From Turbatrix aceti (Eukaryota; Nematoda; Chromadorea; Rhabditida; Panagrolaimidae), in contig OZ017767.1 in assembly GCA_963969345.1 (NCBI GenBank), positions 744,001 to 808,000 on the forward strand: 64,000 nt of DNA, in the 5' to 3' direction. The notes under the pieces were generated by a model. It made no database searches. It saw only the letters and a program-made list of their open reading frames with translations, and had not been told where the DNA came from. Positions 33,792 through 44,485 of this stretch are shown one piece after another. Made by a program: the position numbers and the translations under genes. Numbering within the stretch: the first letter of the stretch is position 1; each line of letters begins with the position of its first letter.

Positions 33792-35765
33792 ATGGACCCG
33801 TTGTTCGACAATGTTTCGCGCATTCGGCCGGCATTGATCGATCGTAATTCAGAGCATCTCGTGACTGTTTTACGTACATAATTTCCGTGAATTTTAATCT
33901 TACTTATCGATTTTTCTTTTTCACTCTTTTTTTCAAAAGCAGAAATTCACGCTTTTTGCAGTGGTCATGGATTCCGGAGCTGAAAGTTCGAGTTCCGCGG
34001 CGCTGGCTGTTGCAGCGGCTGCTTCGCTGTCGGATTCCATGTTCGCGGCAGCTCCTGAGGAATCAGCAGCGCCGGAGCGTGAGCGTAGTCGTCGGAAGGC
34101 AACTCGTCGTCAGAATAGTTCATCGGCATCAGAGAACATGGATGACGACGCGTATCCGAAGCGATTGCCAACTCTTCCGTCCATTTATCAACCCAAGACT
34201 ACAAAAACATCTGGTACGTTTTTTTATTTGGGGTTTTTTGATTCGGGAGAGGCAAAATAGATTTATTTCTCATTTCCACGCACAAAAAAATACAATTTTT
34301 ACCTCCGCGGTACTAAAACTTTACCGTATTACGAGTTACGATATTTTTTTAAATAGATGTTGCTCTGGTCGATCGGCCGTTTCCGGGGTAGCAATTTGAA
34401 CGCTGTGGGATTTCTCGTTCATTGTAACAGAAGGCTGAATTTTTCGTAACCCTTGGTTTGCCGTGCCGCGGATGGCTCGAGATATCGACTCCCAGCCGAT
34501 GCACCGATTTGTCGAAAACGGAAACTGTAACGTATTATGATACTCTGATTTTATTAATTCCTTTTAAACACGAATTTTAGGGCTGGGCCATGAGGGGGCG
34601 TGTGGGGGCCAATACCGCCCTCACAGTTTGTCGGTGCGTTGGCGAGGGATGTACGGGGGCTGATTCAGAGCCAGGGAGTGGTTGTTGTTACTTTTACGAC
34701 ACATTTATTCAGATCATGCTCAAACAATTATGGCTTCTTGAATCGAAAATTATATGTAGTTTTTAGTGTTTTTCTTATTTTTCGGGCAAAAATCATTTCC
34801 AAAATTCAACCTTAACTTTTCCAACCATTTCAGACTTTTACAACAACTTCATCGCCAAGTCCGAATCCAAGGCTGACGATGAAAAAGCTCATAGCCTGGT
34901 CGTTGATTTTCTCATCTGTGAAGGATACCGGGAAGCCGCCGAGCTGCTCTGTACGGAATCAAATCGCGATTTCCCGGACGAAGAGAAGGACTGCCTTCAT
35001 AAGCGATACGAAATCCGTACGTCTATCGTGCGGGGTGAAATTGCGAAGGCCATTGAACAGATCAATGCTTACGTTCCCAATTTACTCGTTGTGCATCCCA
35101 AAGTGCACTTTCAACTTTTGAGGCAACAACTTGTGGAACTTATTCGTGAAAAGTAGGTTTTTTTACGCAAAAGAAGACCTAAAATGTTTTTTTGTGGTTT
35201 TGAATCCACAAATTACTTAAAATTATTTGTTTCTTTTTTTGTTTTTGAACTCAAAATTTTTTTCATTCCAAAACGGGTTCTTACCACGAAATAGCAAATC
35301 GTAAAAATTATACGATACTAATTTTGCAGTTTCTTTCTTTTTTATCTGTGGCCTAAAAACCTAATTTTTTGCTGTTTTTTCAGCCAGGTCGAAGCAGCGC
35401 TAAACTTCGCCAAGCAGCACCTGGTCCACATCGCCAACCAGCCCCCAGAACTCCTCCAGAAACTCGAACAGACCTACGGCCTCCTCGTCTTCGACAAGCC
35501 CGATGAATCACCTTTCGGCTTCCTCATGGACATGTCCCAGCGCAACATCCTCGCCGCCGAGGTCAATTCTCTCATCTGTGGCCTAAATGACCGTAACCCA
35601 ACCTCGAAGCTGGAGCAACTCTTCCGCCTCATCGTCTGGAACAAGCACCAGATAGAATCCCGTGGCGAGGCTATCTCGACGCCCGATGCCGTCCAGGCCG
35701 CCCAAATTGCCCGCGCCATGTTTTGTCCAGAAGATGCACTCTACAAAGGTATTGCTAATTTTTAA
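33792..35765 (+). CDS. GID8/TWA1-like LisH-CTLH protein (CTLH E3 ligase subunit)
   Basis: Scaffold subunit of the GID/CTLH ubiquitin ligase. Exons 33792-33873, 33962-34213, 34834-35152 and 35384-35765 join in frame (344 aa). The N-terminal about 110 residues are Ala/Ser-rich and charged and do not belong to the family core. They include the optional first exon MDPLFDNVSRIRPAL, which fits by phase; otherwise the start is the ATG at 33967. Core: LisH (LVVDFLICEGYREAAELLC), CTLH (IRTSIVRGEIAKAIEQINAY, LLRQQLVELIREN, QVEAALNFAKQHL) and a CRA segment (KPDESPFGFLMDMSQRN, then LAAEVNSLI). This tracks human GID8 (LVTEGFKEAAEKF, AILNGDIQRAIQLVNQ, ESPFGELL). The protein ends KGIANF; an alternative is that the GTATTG there is a donor to an unseen exon. 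Intron 2 (620 bp) contains a GC-rich hairpin-like patch near 34.6 kb. Confidence 0.85.
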
Positions 35766-36318
35766 ACTTTTCACAAATTGGTTGACTAATCAATTATCAA
35801 AATTATTATTTTAAAACCAGCAGTTATGTATTGTGCTATTTTTTTATTTTTTACAATCATGTTTTTTTTAATTCACTAACAATGTACTAATTTTTGTCAG
35901 AAAAAAAATGTTTTAGAATACTGTATTGTTTTATCATGTTTTTTTAACGGTTGAAAGAAATGTTACGATAAATGATTGATTATACGAGTTGATTTTATGC
36001 GTGCTTTTACACCGAAAATAGAAACCGTAGCATTCGCGTCAGTATTTTCGTGCTGGGAGTTCCTATCACGAAATTTCAAACCCACATTTTCTGTTTTTTT
36101 GACCCAAAACGGCAAAGTTTAGTTTATTATGCAACGAAAATACAAAAAGTGCGCATATTATTTTGAATATGGAAATCCCGGGATAATTTCCATGAAAATC
36201 TCCTATTCGCCACCCTGATGCCAACAAGTCATTGTACTGTAATCGAATTACGTTTGTCATCTTCTTGCTTGGGTAATTCAAATCGGTTTCCCGTTTTTTG
36301 TCTCTTCTGTGCTCCACC
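35766..36318. other. Intergenic region with TE end upstream of secreted gene 1
   Basis: AT-rich. It includes one copy of the CACGAAA-type repeat near 36064 and, at about 36170-36217, a sequence ending GCCACCCTG that matches the end of the 29.9 kb TIR element. The matching opposite TIR is not found, so it is a solo end or a truncated copy. Confidence 0.45.
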
Positions 36319-36792
36319 ATGTACCTCACCCATCTCGTCCTCCTTCAATCGTGCTTTCTACTCACTTTATGCGGTATAATACCTGATTACGTTCACAAAA
36401 AACCGCCAGTTGTCGAAGTGTCTGTGCACGTCAATTACAACAATGATCGAAAACGCCCATACTACACGGAGACGTCTTACGACCTCGTCTACAAATGTGT
36501 ACCAGCATATCCAATGGCACTTACGTATAAACTATATGAAAAGGACTACTTTGACTATGACTTCATCAAAGAAGGCAGGATCGACCACCTCGAGAGCGGG
36601 GTTGCGCATATTCAGCGTCGTCAGATTCACGGAAAGTTCGAATGCCTGGATGGCCCTTTCGACCCCATATGCGAGCCGTACATCTTTATCAAGAGTCCCT
36701 GCGGCGATTGGAGAACGTATAAGTTTGATCTCGAACATCTGACTGTTGAAGAAGTTGACGGGTTTCCTCTTACTGTAGAAATAAAAAATTAA
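36319..36792 (+). CDS. Secreted cysteine-containing protein, tandem copy 1
   Basis: Family not recognised. A single exon of 157 aa. Signal peptide MYLTHLVLLQSCFLLTLCG, then mature IIPDYVHKKPPVVEVSVHVN. Five mature cysteines are visible (YKCVP, FECLDG, PICEP, SPCGDW and one in the signal region). Conserved with copy 2: PDYV-KKPPVVEV, TSYDLVY-CV, TYKLYEKD-FDYDFI, GHIQRRQIHGKF, CEPYIFIKSPCGDWRTYKFD and LEHLT-EEV. The alternating strand pattern suggests a small beta-sandwich, roughly like the transthyretin-like secreted proteins of nematodes, but the TTL signature is not present. It is one of two units in a 744-bp tandem duplication. Confidence 0.75.
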   Translation: MYLTHLVLLQSCFLLTLCGIIPDYVHKKPPVVEVSVHVNYNNDRKRPYYTETSYDLVYKCVPAYPMALTYKLYEKDYFDYDFIKEGRIDHLESGVAHIQRRQIHGKFECLDGPFDPICEPYIFIKSPCGDWRTYKFDLEHLTVEEVDGFPLTVEIKN

Positions 36793-36812
36793 ACGGATGA
36801 ATTACAAACATG

Positions 36813-36890
36813 GTCTCACCACGAAAGAACGCATTTTTCGGTTCTCATCACGAAAAGACGCATTTTGGTGTTCTCAACACGAAAATGAAT
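36813..36890. repeat. Degenerate minisatellite, about 29-bp unit
   Basis: Three copies beginning TCTCACCACG (36814), TCTCATCACG (36843) and TCTCAACACG (36872), each followed by an AAAG/AAAA run and GCATTTT. The same motif recurs after the second secreted gene. Confidence 0.7.
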
Positions 36891-36914
36891 ACCATAACCT
36901 TAGTTTGCGCATTT

Positions 36915-36960
36915 TTGTTTTTCCCGGGGTAATTCCCATGTAAATCTTTTCGCCACCTTG
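36915..36960. mobile_element. Solo TE end, copy upstream of secreted gene 2
   Basis: GCCACCTTG ends at 36960. Together with the preceding CCCGGGGTAATTCCCATG it matches the 36170-36217 copy and, inverted, the left end of the element at 29861. It lies 743 bp from the first copy, so it was duplicated with the gene. Confidence 0.5.
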
Positions 36961-37062
36961 ATGCCACCAAGTCATTTTCATGTAATCGCAGTACGTTTGT
37001 CGTCTTCTTATTTGGGTAATTCAAATCGGTTTCCTGTTTTTTTGTATTTTCTGCGCTCCACC

Positions 37063-37512
37063 ATGCACGTCACCCCTCTCGTCCTCATTCAATCATGCTT
37101 TCTACTCATTTCATGCGGTATACCTGATTACGTTCGCAAAAAGCCGCCAGTTGTCGAAGTGGCTTCCCATGCCAATTACAACAAGGATCGAAAACACGCG
37201 TACCTCACGGTGACCTCCTATGACCTAGTCTACAGATGTGTAGCGGTTACCTCACTCGCAACTACGTATAAATTATATGAAAAAGACACCTTTGACTATG
37301 ACTTCATCAGAAACGGCACGATCGACTACGCTGACAGCGGCGTTGGTCATATTCAGCGTCGTCAGATTCATGGAAAGTTCGACTGCGAGGATGGTGCTTT
37401 CGACCACGCGTGCGAGCCGTACATCTTTATTAAAAGTCCCTGCGGCGATTGGAGAACGTATAAGTTTGATCTCGAACATCTGACTGCCGAAGAAGTTGGT
37501 GGCTTTCCCTAG
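37063..37512 (+). CDS. Secreted cysteine-containing protein, tandem copy 2
   Basis: Paralogue of the gene 744 bp upstream. 149 aa, single exon, start ATG MHVTPLVLIQSCFLLISCG (signal peptide), mature part IPDYVRKKPPVVEV. The C-terminal half is nearly identical to copy 1 (CEPYIFIKSPCGDWRTYKFD); the middle has diverged (CVAVTSLATTYKLYEKDTFD; GTIDYADSGV). It ends earlier (EEVGGFP) because a stop replaces the DGFPLTVEIKN tail of copy 1. Retention of cysteines, signal peptide and frame argues that both copies are functional. Confidence 0.75.
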   Translation: MHVTPLVLIQSCFLLISCGIPDYVRKKPPVVEVASHANYNKDRKHAYLTVTSYDLVYRCVAVTSLATTYKLYEKDTFDYDFIRNGTIDYADSGVGHIQRRQIHGKFDCEDGAFDHACEPYIFIKSPCGDWRTYKFDLEHLTAEEVGGFP

Positions 37513-37569
37513 ACCACTTTTTCTATCGCTGATTGTATCTCTGCATACTATAATATAAAATAAAAAAAG

Positions 37570-37685
37570 TCTCTCACAACGAAAACTTATTCTTGGACTT
37601 TCATCACAAAAATATTTTTTTGTTCTCTCACAGCGAAATTTTGTTTTTGACTCTCAACACGAAAATTCGCATTTTCGTTGCGAGG
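37570..37685. repeat. Degenerate minisatellite, second array
   Basis: Four copies beginning TCTCACAACG (37572), TTCATCACAA (37600), TCTCACAGCG (37625) and TCTCAACACG (37652), spaced 25-28 bp, related to the 36813-36890 array. Confidence 0.65.
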
Positions 37686-37777
37686 TCCAACGAACACCGA
37701 CCCTAGAAATCCACATCCTGCAAAAACAGTTTACCTTTACCTCACAGAAAAAACTCAACAAAGTTCAAACAATACAA

Positions 37778-38693
37778 TTACGATTTCGTAGCCACAGCCG
37801 CGGCAAGTTTCGCCGAAAAGTCGAATGTGTAGTCGATACCGAGCTTCTTCGCCTTTTCGAGCGACTTGTTGATCACTTCCGCGATTTCTTCCTAAAAACA
37901 GAAGAAAAAAATTTATATTTTGTAGAACAAAAGAAACTCACAGGAGAAACGTCATCAGCAGCGTGAACCTTATCGCAGAACGTCTCGATGCGAGCAGCCT
38001 TCTTGAGAGGAGGTTTGCCGAGGAGCGGAGCCGGGCGAGGCTGCATGAAGGGTGGAAGCTCATTGTTCCGAAGCTGCTTGCACTTCACGACGTGATCACG
38101 CATCATGATGGTTCGATCGACGACGGTCTGAACGATGCTGGCGACCTCGGCGTACTTGAAGGCGACGTAGACAATGCCAGAGAAACCTCCCTAAAAAATA
38201 AAAAAATATCGTAAAAATGGACATTTTTAAGCTAACTAAAATTAAAAAAAAATTCGTATGTATTTCCAAACAAAAAATTATTTTTGTTTGTTTTACTTGA
38301 AAAAGCTTTTTTTGTCTTTGCTGGAATCTGGTACAACTTCCAAAATCCACAAAAATCAGATCAAAAAAATAAACCCGAAAAACCCCCGAAACTCACAGTT
38401 TTGTTGCGCTTGACGCGGATTCGCGTGACGACGCCGAACTGTCGGAAATAGTTGTATGCGGGCTCCTCAACAAATCCATATGGGCAGTGAGAGATCTTGA
38501 GAACGTTGGAAAGAGCCTCTGGATCCGGTTTTTCGGTTTCATCGCTCGTGGGATCAAAGCGAGGAAGCGGAATGTCAAGCTTCGTATCTTCAGGATCGGG
38601 AAGCGTCTTTGCAAGACGCTGATCACGCTTTGTGACACCCTGCAGCTTGGCCGGAGCCTTCTTCGCTGCAGTCTTCTTTTTCGCGGCCGGCAT
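37778..38693 (-). CDS. NIFK-like nucleolar RRM protein
   Basis: Homologue of MKI67 FHA-interacting nucleolar phosphoprotein (NIFK; yeast Nop15), a pre-60S ribosome assembly factor. Three exons (38397-38693, 37942-38190, 37778-37891) in phase 0 give 219 aa. The N terminus is Lys/Ala-rich (MPAAKKKTAAKKAPAK), typical of nucleolar proteins. One RRM at about 70-150: RNP2-like LKISHCPYG, FRQFGVVTRIRVKRNK, RNP1-like GGFSGIVYVAFKY (family: KGYAFVEF), VQTVVDRTIMMRDHVVKCKQ. A Pro-rich strand (LPPFMQPRPAPLLGKPP) and a helical tail follow (EEIAEVINKSLEKAKKLG). It is shorter than vertebrate NIFK and lacks the long C-terminal extension. The ALDH7A1 gene ends about 300 bp upstream on the same strand. Confidence 0.82.
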
Positions 38694-38990
38694 TTCCTAT
38701 AACAAAAAAAGTTGAAAAACACAGAATAGAAACGATAGAAAAGTAATAAAACTGCGAAAACGGGCGAAAAAGTAGCCAAAAGCAAAATAGTCGAGGGTTG
38801 GGGACACAATGCCAAATTTTATTTTAAAAAAGTAGATCCCTGATTTTTTTAGGCGAACGTTCGCGGGACATTACGGGCTGTTTCTGTTTTGTTTTTTGCC
38901 TTGTTTGATTCCTAGTAACTTTATTAATCAACCAAAAACACAAAAAGAAAACAACAACAAAAAACTCTAAAAATGTTCAAAATGCCAGTT

Positions 38991-40928
38991 CTACTCAAAT
39001 TTGATGCCCTGAGCGAGCGTGAGTTGCTTGCCGTAGCTGATGGTGCATGTCGAGCGCCGCATGTACTGCTTCCAGGAATCCGATCCAGATTCGCGTCCAC
39101 CGCCGGTCTCTTTTTCGCCTCCGAACGCGCCTCCAATTTCCGCGCCGTTTGTCGGAATGTTTACGTTCACAATTCCGCAGTCGCTTCCAGCGGGCCTAAA
39201 AATAACAAAATGCATTATTTTTTTCAACATGATAAAATTTTTGAACTCACCCGATCCACTTGAAAATATGCTCAATGTTCTGGGTGAACAGGCTGCTCGA
39301 GAGGCCCTGGGTGGCGTAGTTGTTGACTTCGACGGCTTCTTCGAAGGATCCGACTTTGAGGATGTATACGATCGGCGCGAACGTTTCCCGGAGCACAACC
39401 GGCGTGCTCGCTTCGAGACCGGTGATAATAGTCGGCGCGACGTAATTTCCAGGCCGATCGTAAACCTGTCCGCCGATGACCACTCGGCCGCCCGAGGCAA
39501 TCGATTCCGCGACCGCAACTTTGTAGCCCAGGATGGCAGCTTGCGTGTGAAGAGGCCCGACTAGGGTTTTGGAATCCAGGGGGTCGCCGATGCGGGACTC
39601 GAGCTGCTTGTACGCGTTGACCATTCTCTCGACGAGTTTGTCGTGGACTTTTTCGTGGACAATGACGCGTCGAGCGGTCGTGCATCGCTGTCCGGCCGTG
39701 CCGACAGCCGCGAAGACCAGAGCCGGGATAACCTGATCCAGATTCGCGTCTTCCAGGACGACGATCGCGTTATTCCCGCCCAACTCGAGGATATGCTTGC
39801 CAAACCTGGCCTGAACCTGCTGTCCGACAATTCTGCCGACCTCAGTCGACCCCGTGAAGGACACCAAATCGGCCCGGGGATCCTTGGCAATAGCCGCTCC
39901 GATGTCGCCCTCACCGCAGACCAAGGAGCACAGCCCAGGTGGGAGGTTGTTTTCCTTGAGGACGGATTCGACCAGCCGGGTGACGGCAATGGCGATCAGG
40001 GGAGTCGTGGCGGAAGGCTTGAACAGCACAGAGTTGCCCGTGACGAGGGCGATGGCCTGGTTCCAGCCGTAGACCGCGCACGGGAAGTTGAACGCGCTGA
40101 TGACCGCCACGAGGCCCAGGGGGTTCCATTGTTCCAGGAGGACGTGGTCCGGTCGCTCGGAGGGCATCACTTTGCCGTTGATCATGCGCGAGAGGCCAAC
40201 TGCGTAGTCACAGATGTCGATGTACTCCTGCACCTCGCCGACGCCTTCTGGCAGGATTTTTCCCATTTCCAGTGATACCTAAAAAAAATTAACAAAATGA
40301 TTTGAAATTTTTAAAAATTTCCAACAAAAAAGTTTCAAAAAAAAATTCGTGCCGAATGAATGTAAAAAAGTTTTTCTTGCCCAAAAAAATTGAAAAAAAA
40401 ATTGATGCCAAAAAATAATAATAAAAAATTGAAATTCAAAAATATTTATTCACGCCCAGAAAATTTTCAAATATTTTTTTCCACAAAAAGAAATCAAATA
40501 TTTTTCTTCCACAACAAAATTTAAAATATTTTTTTCCCGCCAAAATAAAAAAAAATACCAACCAATTTCCCGAGATTCTGCAAATTAGCCCTAAGCTTGT
40601 CGCCGATCTGCCGGACAATTTCGCCTCTTTTCGGCGCAGGAACATTCTTCCACTCGTCGAATGCCGTTCGCGAAGCCCTGACTGCCTCTTCGTATTCATC
40701 GAGAGTGCCAGCAGTCACCTGGGCGATTACCTGATTCGTCGCTGGGTTGACAGGCTCAAGAACCTTCCCGCTACCTTTCCAGCTTCCAGTGAAAACACCT
40801 GGATTCTTCGCCTCGAGGCCAAGTTCCTTGAGAAACGCGTAATCGGCGTGATCGACGAGAAAAGACGACATCCTGATTTGCCGGAGCAGTGAGAGCACCG
40901 GAGACCTGCTTCGCGCCAGGGAAAGCAT
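38991..40928 (-). CDS. alh-9: Alpha-aminoadipic semialdehyde dehydrogenase (ALDH7A1, antiquitin)
   Basis: NAD-dependent oxidation of alpha-aminoadipic semialdehyde to aminoadipate in lysine catabolism; also detoxifies aldehydes. Exons 40563-40928, 39251-40278 and 38991-39195 give 532 aa, close to human ALDH7A1. Matches run end to end: [81 protein letters not shown] (NAD site), [11 protein letters not shown] (catalytic Glu), [12 protein letters not shown] (catalytic Cys), [30 protein letters not shown], and [20 protein letters not shown]. The upstream ATG gives [19 protein letters not shown], an Arg-rich amphipathic mitochondrial presequence. The second ATG ([14 protein letters not shown]) aligns with the cytosolic start of the human enzyme, so dual targeting is likely. 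Confidence 0.96.
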
Positions 40929-41084
40929 TTTTGTCGTAGCCGAGACGAGATACGCGTCGGACAAAACTACTGATCGATGACCGGGAGGGAGGAGAAAACG
41001 ACGCAACGCACAGGCTAACTTTTCGCGGCGGGAGGGCCCGGTGGAAAGCGAACGACCGAACGTAACTGAACGACGGTTTGCTCC

Positions 41085-41142
41085 TTATCAGCGTCCGTGT
41101 CGTGGTGTCAGGGATGATGCAAGCTCGATGAGGGGAGATAAG
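41085..41142. promoter_or_regulatory. GATA-factor-type sites upstream of ALDH7A1
   Basis: TTATCA at 41085-41090 (TGATAA on the gene strand) and AGATAAG at 41136-41142 lie 160-215 bp upstream of the ALDH7A1 start. WGATAR sites drive intestinal expression through ELT-2-type factors in nematodes. The motif is short, so chance is not excluded. The rest of 40929-41732 shows nothing else recognisable. Confidence 0.3.
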
Positions 41143-41732
41143 ATACCACCGACGAGACCTCTGTCATGATTATGACCAAGATGGCAAACATTGGGTGACA
41201 AATTATTGCATCAGGTCAACGAAAAACGGATTTTTACGATCGGAAAAATAGAAAATAAGATCAGAATCACTTGATAACAATTTTTCGAACGATTTGTGAG
41301 CTTCAAAAAATATCAACACATCCCACATTCACAAGAGATTTTTCTTTAAGAAATAATATTTTTACAATTTTTTCAACCTACAAAAAACATAGGTAAAGTT
41401 TTGTCTAGAAATTGATTGTTACCCGACTACTAAATAAATACAAACGACATAAATCGTGTCAAAAAATTGATTGACCACACATCAATGCAATATTTATTGC
41501 TGATGAAAAGACATAACAATGTTAACGCAGGAGTGACAAACGAAAACATGCAAACTCCCAAATTCAAAAGAAAAATGCAAAACTCCAAAGAATTACAATA
41601 ACACCCCCAACACGTGAATCGATCAACCACGCAGAAAAAGTCTTTCGATTTGCGATCGAACACGTGCACGACGACGGCAATTCGAGTGATCGACAAATCG
41701 ACGACGTTTGCGACGAAGCCGTATCTGCCGAT

Positions 41733-42613
41733 ATGGCAGAAGACGACTGCGGTGAGTACCCTCCTGGCTCCTGACCTCCGAGCACTCATGTTTTTTCAGA
41801 TACAGCTCGCCGGGTCGGCGAACCCTTCTCTGAACTTTCAATCAGTTCGGCGGAATTTGACAGCAGCGCAGCCGCGTGGCAGCCCACGAGTGAGGCGGTC
41901 ATCAGCCTGAATGGCGTCTCTCTGGACAGCTCCAAGACGATGGGCTTCACGTCGTGGGGCCGTAAGACCGACAGTGTCTTGTCCCTGATGACGGCCGTCT
42001 CGACCGAAGAAGACGCATTTGCGACTTCGGCCACCCAGAGTTCCTTGACGGAGCACGGAAGCGCGCCAGACGGATCAACTTCTTGGACAATCTGTGAGTT
42101 TCTTCCGTCAAATAAAATTCAGAATCTGTCAAACCCAACGTTTTAGACTCCTCGAATTGGTCCGACTCCAAGTCGATCATTATCGACGATTCCGTGCCAT
42201 CGAGCACCGGTTCTCTGACGTCAGAATATCGGGACGGCGGTTCATACGTGAGAGGTAGCTCTTCCGAGTCCGAGGAAGTCATTGATTCCTCGACGACGGA
42301 TGAGTCCGACACTTCCGACACAGATGATTTTATTTCCGGAGAAGTGAGCTTCGAAAGTTCCTCGGACTCTGACGAAATTGAGTCGACCAAATTTTCGATC
42401 TCTGTGACCCGATTCACGGACGAAGACAGTGCCTATCTGGCGGTCATCCAGACGCCAGAAGGCCCCAGCAGCGACCTCGTCTCAGCTACCGGAATCACCG
42501 ATTCTACGTACTCTGATGCATCTCTTGTCACTGCGATTTCTGATGACCTGTTGGCCTCTCCGGCAAATTCGGTGGCCGAATCACAGAGCAAGGAGGAAAG
42601 TGCGATGAAATGA
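41733..42613 (+). CDS. Acidic Ser/Asp-rich, probably disordered protein
   Basis: Not recognised. Three exons (41733-41751, 41800-42093, 42147-42613) give 259 aa from ATG MAEDDCDTARRVGEP. The frame is open upstream of this ATG for over 100 bp, so the true start or a further 5' exon may lie to the left. Composition is dominated by Ser, Asp, Glu and Thr (SSSESEEVIDSSTTDESDTS), with casein-kinase-2-like clusters, no TM segment and no coiled coil. The most ordered-looking parts are ELSISSAEFDSSAAAWQP and AVISLNGVSLDSSKTMGF near the N terminus and STKFSISVTRFTDEDSAYLA. It is convergent with the CRAL-TRIO gene (stops 117 bp apart). Confidence 0.6.
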
Positions 42614-42729
42614 ATTCTTTCTAACGTTACTGATGGTTGTTATTGTCTATTCCGACTGACACTTACTGTACTGGAAACAAAGCCGAGCCAAAAACATAAA
42701 TTTATCTTACAACGGGTACATCGTATTTT

Positions 42730-43968
42730 TCACGGCTCAACTGAGATAAAGTACCGAACTTTCAAAGTGTGGAACCAAGCGTGATGGTTTGAGAACCAAA
42801 ACTTGTAGGTGCCGGTTTTGGGCAGGACAATGGAATCCGTGAGCGGGACTGCTGTGGGACCGGGAACGTTCTGAAAAAAACATTTTGATTCAAAATCCCT
42901 AGTTTGGTAAACTCACATTAAATTTGGGGTAGACAATTTCCATTTTGGTAGTATCGACTTCACCTGGATCCTGGGAGTAGAAAATGCCGTAGGCAAAGTG
43001 ACCGTCAGTTTCAAAGGTCCACGACATCTTCTGTCCGTTCTCGCCGAGACGCTCGATGAAGCCGACCTTGGACGCTGCGACGGAGAGAATCTTGGCTCTC
43101 TCGTCCAGCATGCCGCCTTTGTAGTACCCGGATACCGGGAACGGCACCGACTTTTGCACGTCGGCGTGAAAGACATCGGGCTCCTCCGGGGTGTTCCAGT
43201 AAGCCGGGAGCGTTTCGGGAACTGCAATTTCCAGAATCTCGGTTCTCCAGTTGGCGCCCAGAATCTTGACTTTGGTCCTCGTTTTTTCAGGCAACAGTGG
43301 TTGGGCGATTTTCCTGCAACGAAAGGATTGTAGTCTTTTTAAAAATTTCCAATTTACCAGATGGCGCTGATGAACGACGGCGCATTGACGAGAACAAAGG
43401 AGTGGATCATCTCGACGTAGTGCTCGCTCATGAACGTCGAAATGGCCGCGAGAGGGCCCGTCAGCAGGCCGATGAGTCTCTTGTCGAAGGTGAGTCCGTT
43501 GAGGTCCATGACGTACGTCACCGACCACTGCTCCCCCGTGGCGGCCTCCCGGTCCGTGACCGCCTTGTGCATGGCCTCCAGGTCGTAGACCCGGGCCCGC
43601 ATGATGTCGTTCATGGGGTGCGTGTGCAGCATGCCGTAGTAGTCGTTGGTGCCGGTCTGCTCGATGTTGACGATGGTGTGGGGCGTGCGCACGGCCTCTC
43701 CCGTGAGCCCCGACTTCCAGTGCTCGTGGATCGGGTGGCTGCGCGGTCTGTCCAGGATGCTGTCCAGCTCCCAGCCCGAGCACCGGCGGAACAACAGGTG
43801 ATTTTTTAGCTTGGGCACAATCTCTTCCAAATTGTAGTTGTGACCCTTCAACCATCGCAGCAAGTTAAAGTCCGTGTCGTAGGTTGGAGTAAGGTCGTCC
43901 CGGACGAGGTCTCGGAGCTGTCGGATGGCTGCGTCGTCCGCTACTGATATGTTTGGCTTTACAGACAT
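42730..43968 (-). CDS. ctg-1: CRAL-TRIO and GOLD domain protein (Sec14-like)
   Basis: Lipid-binding and transfer protein of the SEC14L/TAP class. Three exons (43358-43968, 42917-43313, 42730-42870) give 382 aa. N-terminal CRAL-TRIO-N helices (LRDLVRDDLTPTYDTDFNLL, RWLKGHNYNLEEIVPKLKNH) match the family RFLRARKFD motif. The CRAL-TRIO lipid pocket follows (TYVMDLNGLTFDKRL, HYVEMIHSFVLVNAPSFISA, IAQPLLPEKTRTKVKILG). A GOLD beta-sandwich ends the protein (FPVSGYYKGGMLDERAKILS, WTFETDGHFAYGIFY, LPKTGTYKFWFSNHHAWFHT). Start MSVKPNISVADDAAI; the ATG lies nine bases after a TTTCAG, a possible trans-splice acceptor. The symbol follows the C. elegans ctg family; which member is not resolved. Confidence 0.88.
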
Positions 43969-44182
43969 TTTTGGGAACTGAAATAAAGTTTTTAGGAAAA
44001 AAGAACAGAAACACGGCTTTGTACGATTAATGTTCAAGCATCGATCGAATGGTTGCTATCAGAGAAAAGATCTACACAAACAAAGTACCGATCACTGAAA
44101 TTTCAAAATTGAAACAAAAATATTGAAACAAACATCCACAAAAAAGTTTTAGTCAGACAAATTCGATCGATGCATGCGGCTA

Positions 44183-44485
44183 TCATCCCGATCTGCAGAA
44201 ATAGAGCAACCACAGAGCAACCAACTGACCGATGGGAAATGTCAGAAACGCATGACCGACAACGACGATGAAGACGACCTTCAATCCGCAGTCACAATTT
44301 GTTACGAGTAAGACCGACTGGGTGGTGCGCGAGAGAGCGTAGCCACGAGCTGGGTGGGGTACTGCAACCGCTGCTGGCGGCGGAGGGATGGAGTATGGAT
44401 TGGGATCGAGGGTCAACACGCGAGCAGGTTCACGTGTGAGTGTGCATGTGTGTCGTCGCCCGGGGGTGCGTGTGGTTCTGCGCAC
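44183..44485 (-). CDS. Possible small Pro-rich membrane protein
   Basis: Weak candidate. The open frame carries a Pro-rich stretch (DPNPYSIPPPPAAVAVPHP), then CDCG and one long hydrophobic segment (VVFIVVVGHAFLTFPIGQLV plus ALWLLYF) ending CRSG. There is no ATG at the 5' edge, so an upstream exon would be needed. The layout (Pro-rich head, Cys pair, hydrophobic C terminus) recalls small BRI3-like membrane proteins, but no signature is matched. Confidence 0.3.
   Translation of the reverse strand: MRRTTRTPGRRHTCTLTREPARVLTLDPNPYSIPPPPAAVAVPHPARGYALSRTTQSVLLVTNCDCGLKVVFIVVVGHAFLTFPIGQLVALWLLYFCRSG

Noticed and set aside
33792..33881. Short ORF MDPLFDNVSRIRPAL upstream of GID8 considered as an upstream ORF
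   Set aside because: A donor in the same phase as the next acceptor makes it more likely the first coding exon, so it was merged into the GID8 model with that caveat.
39643..40275. 210-codon + strand open frame opposite ALDH7A1
   Set aside because: Antisense shadow. The minus-strand ALDH7A1 sequence is conserved throughout.
42194..42417. Minus-strand open frame over the acidic Ser/Asp-rich gene
   Set aside because: Reverse complement of repetitive Ser/Glu codons stays open by composition. The + strand has matching splice phases.
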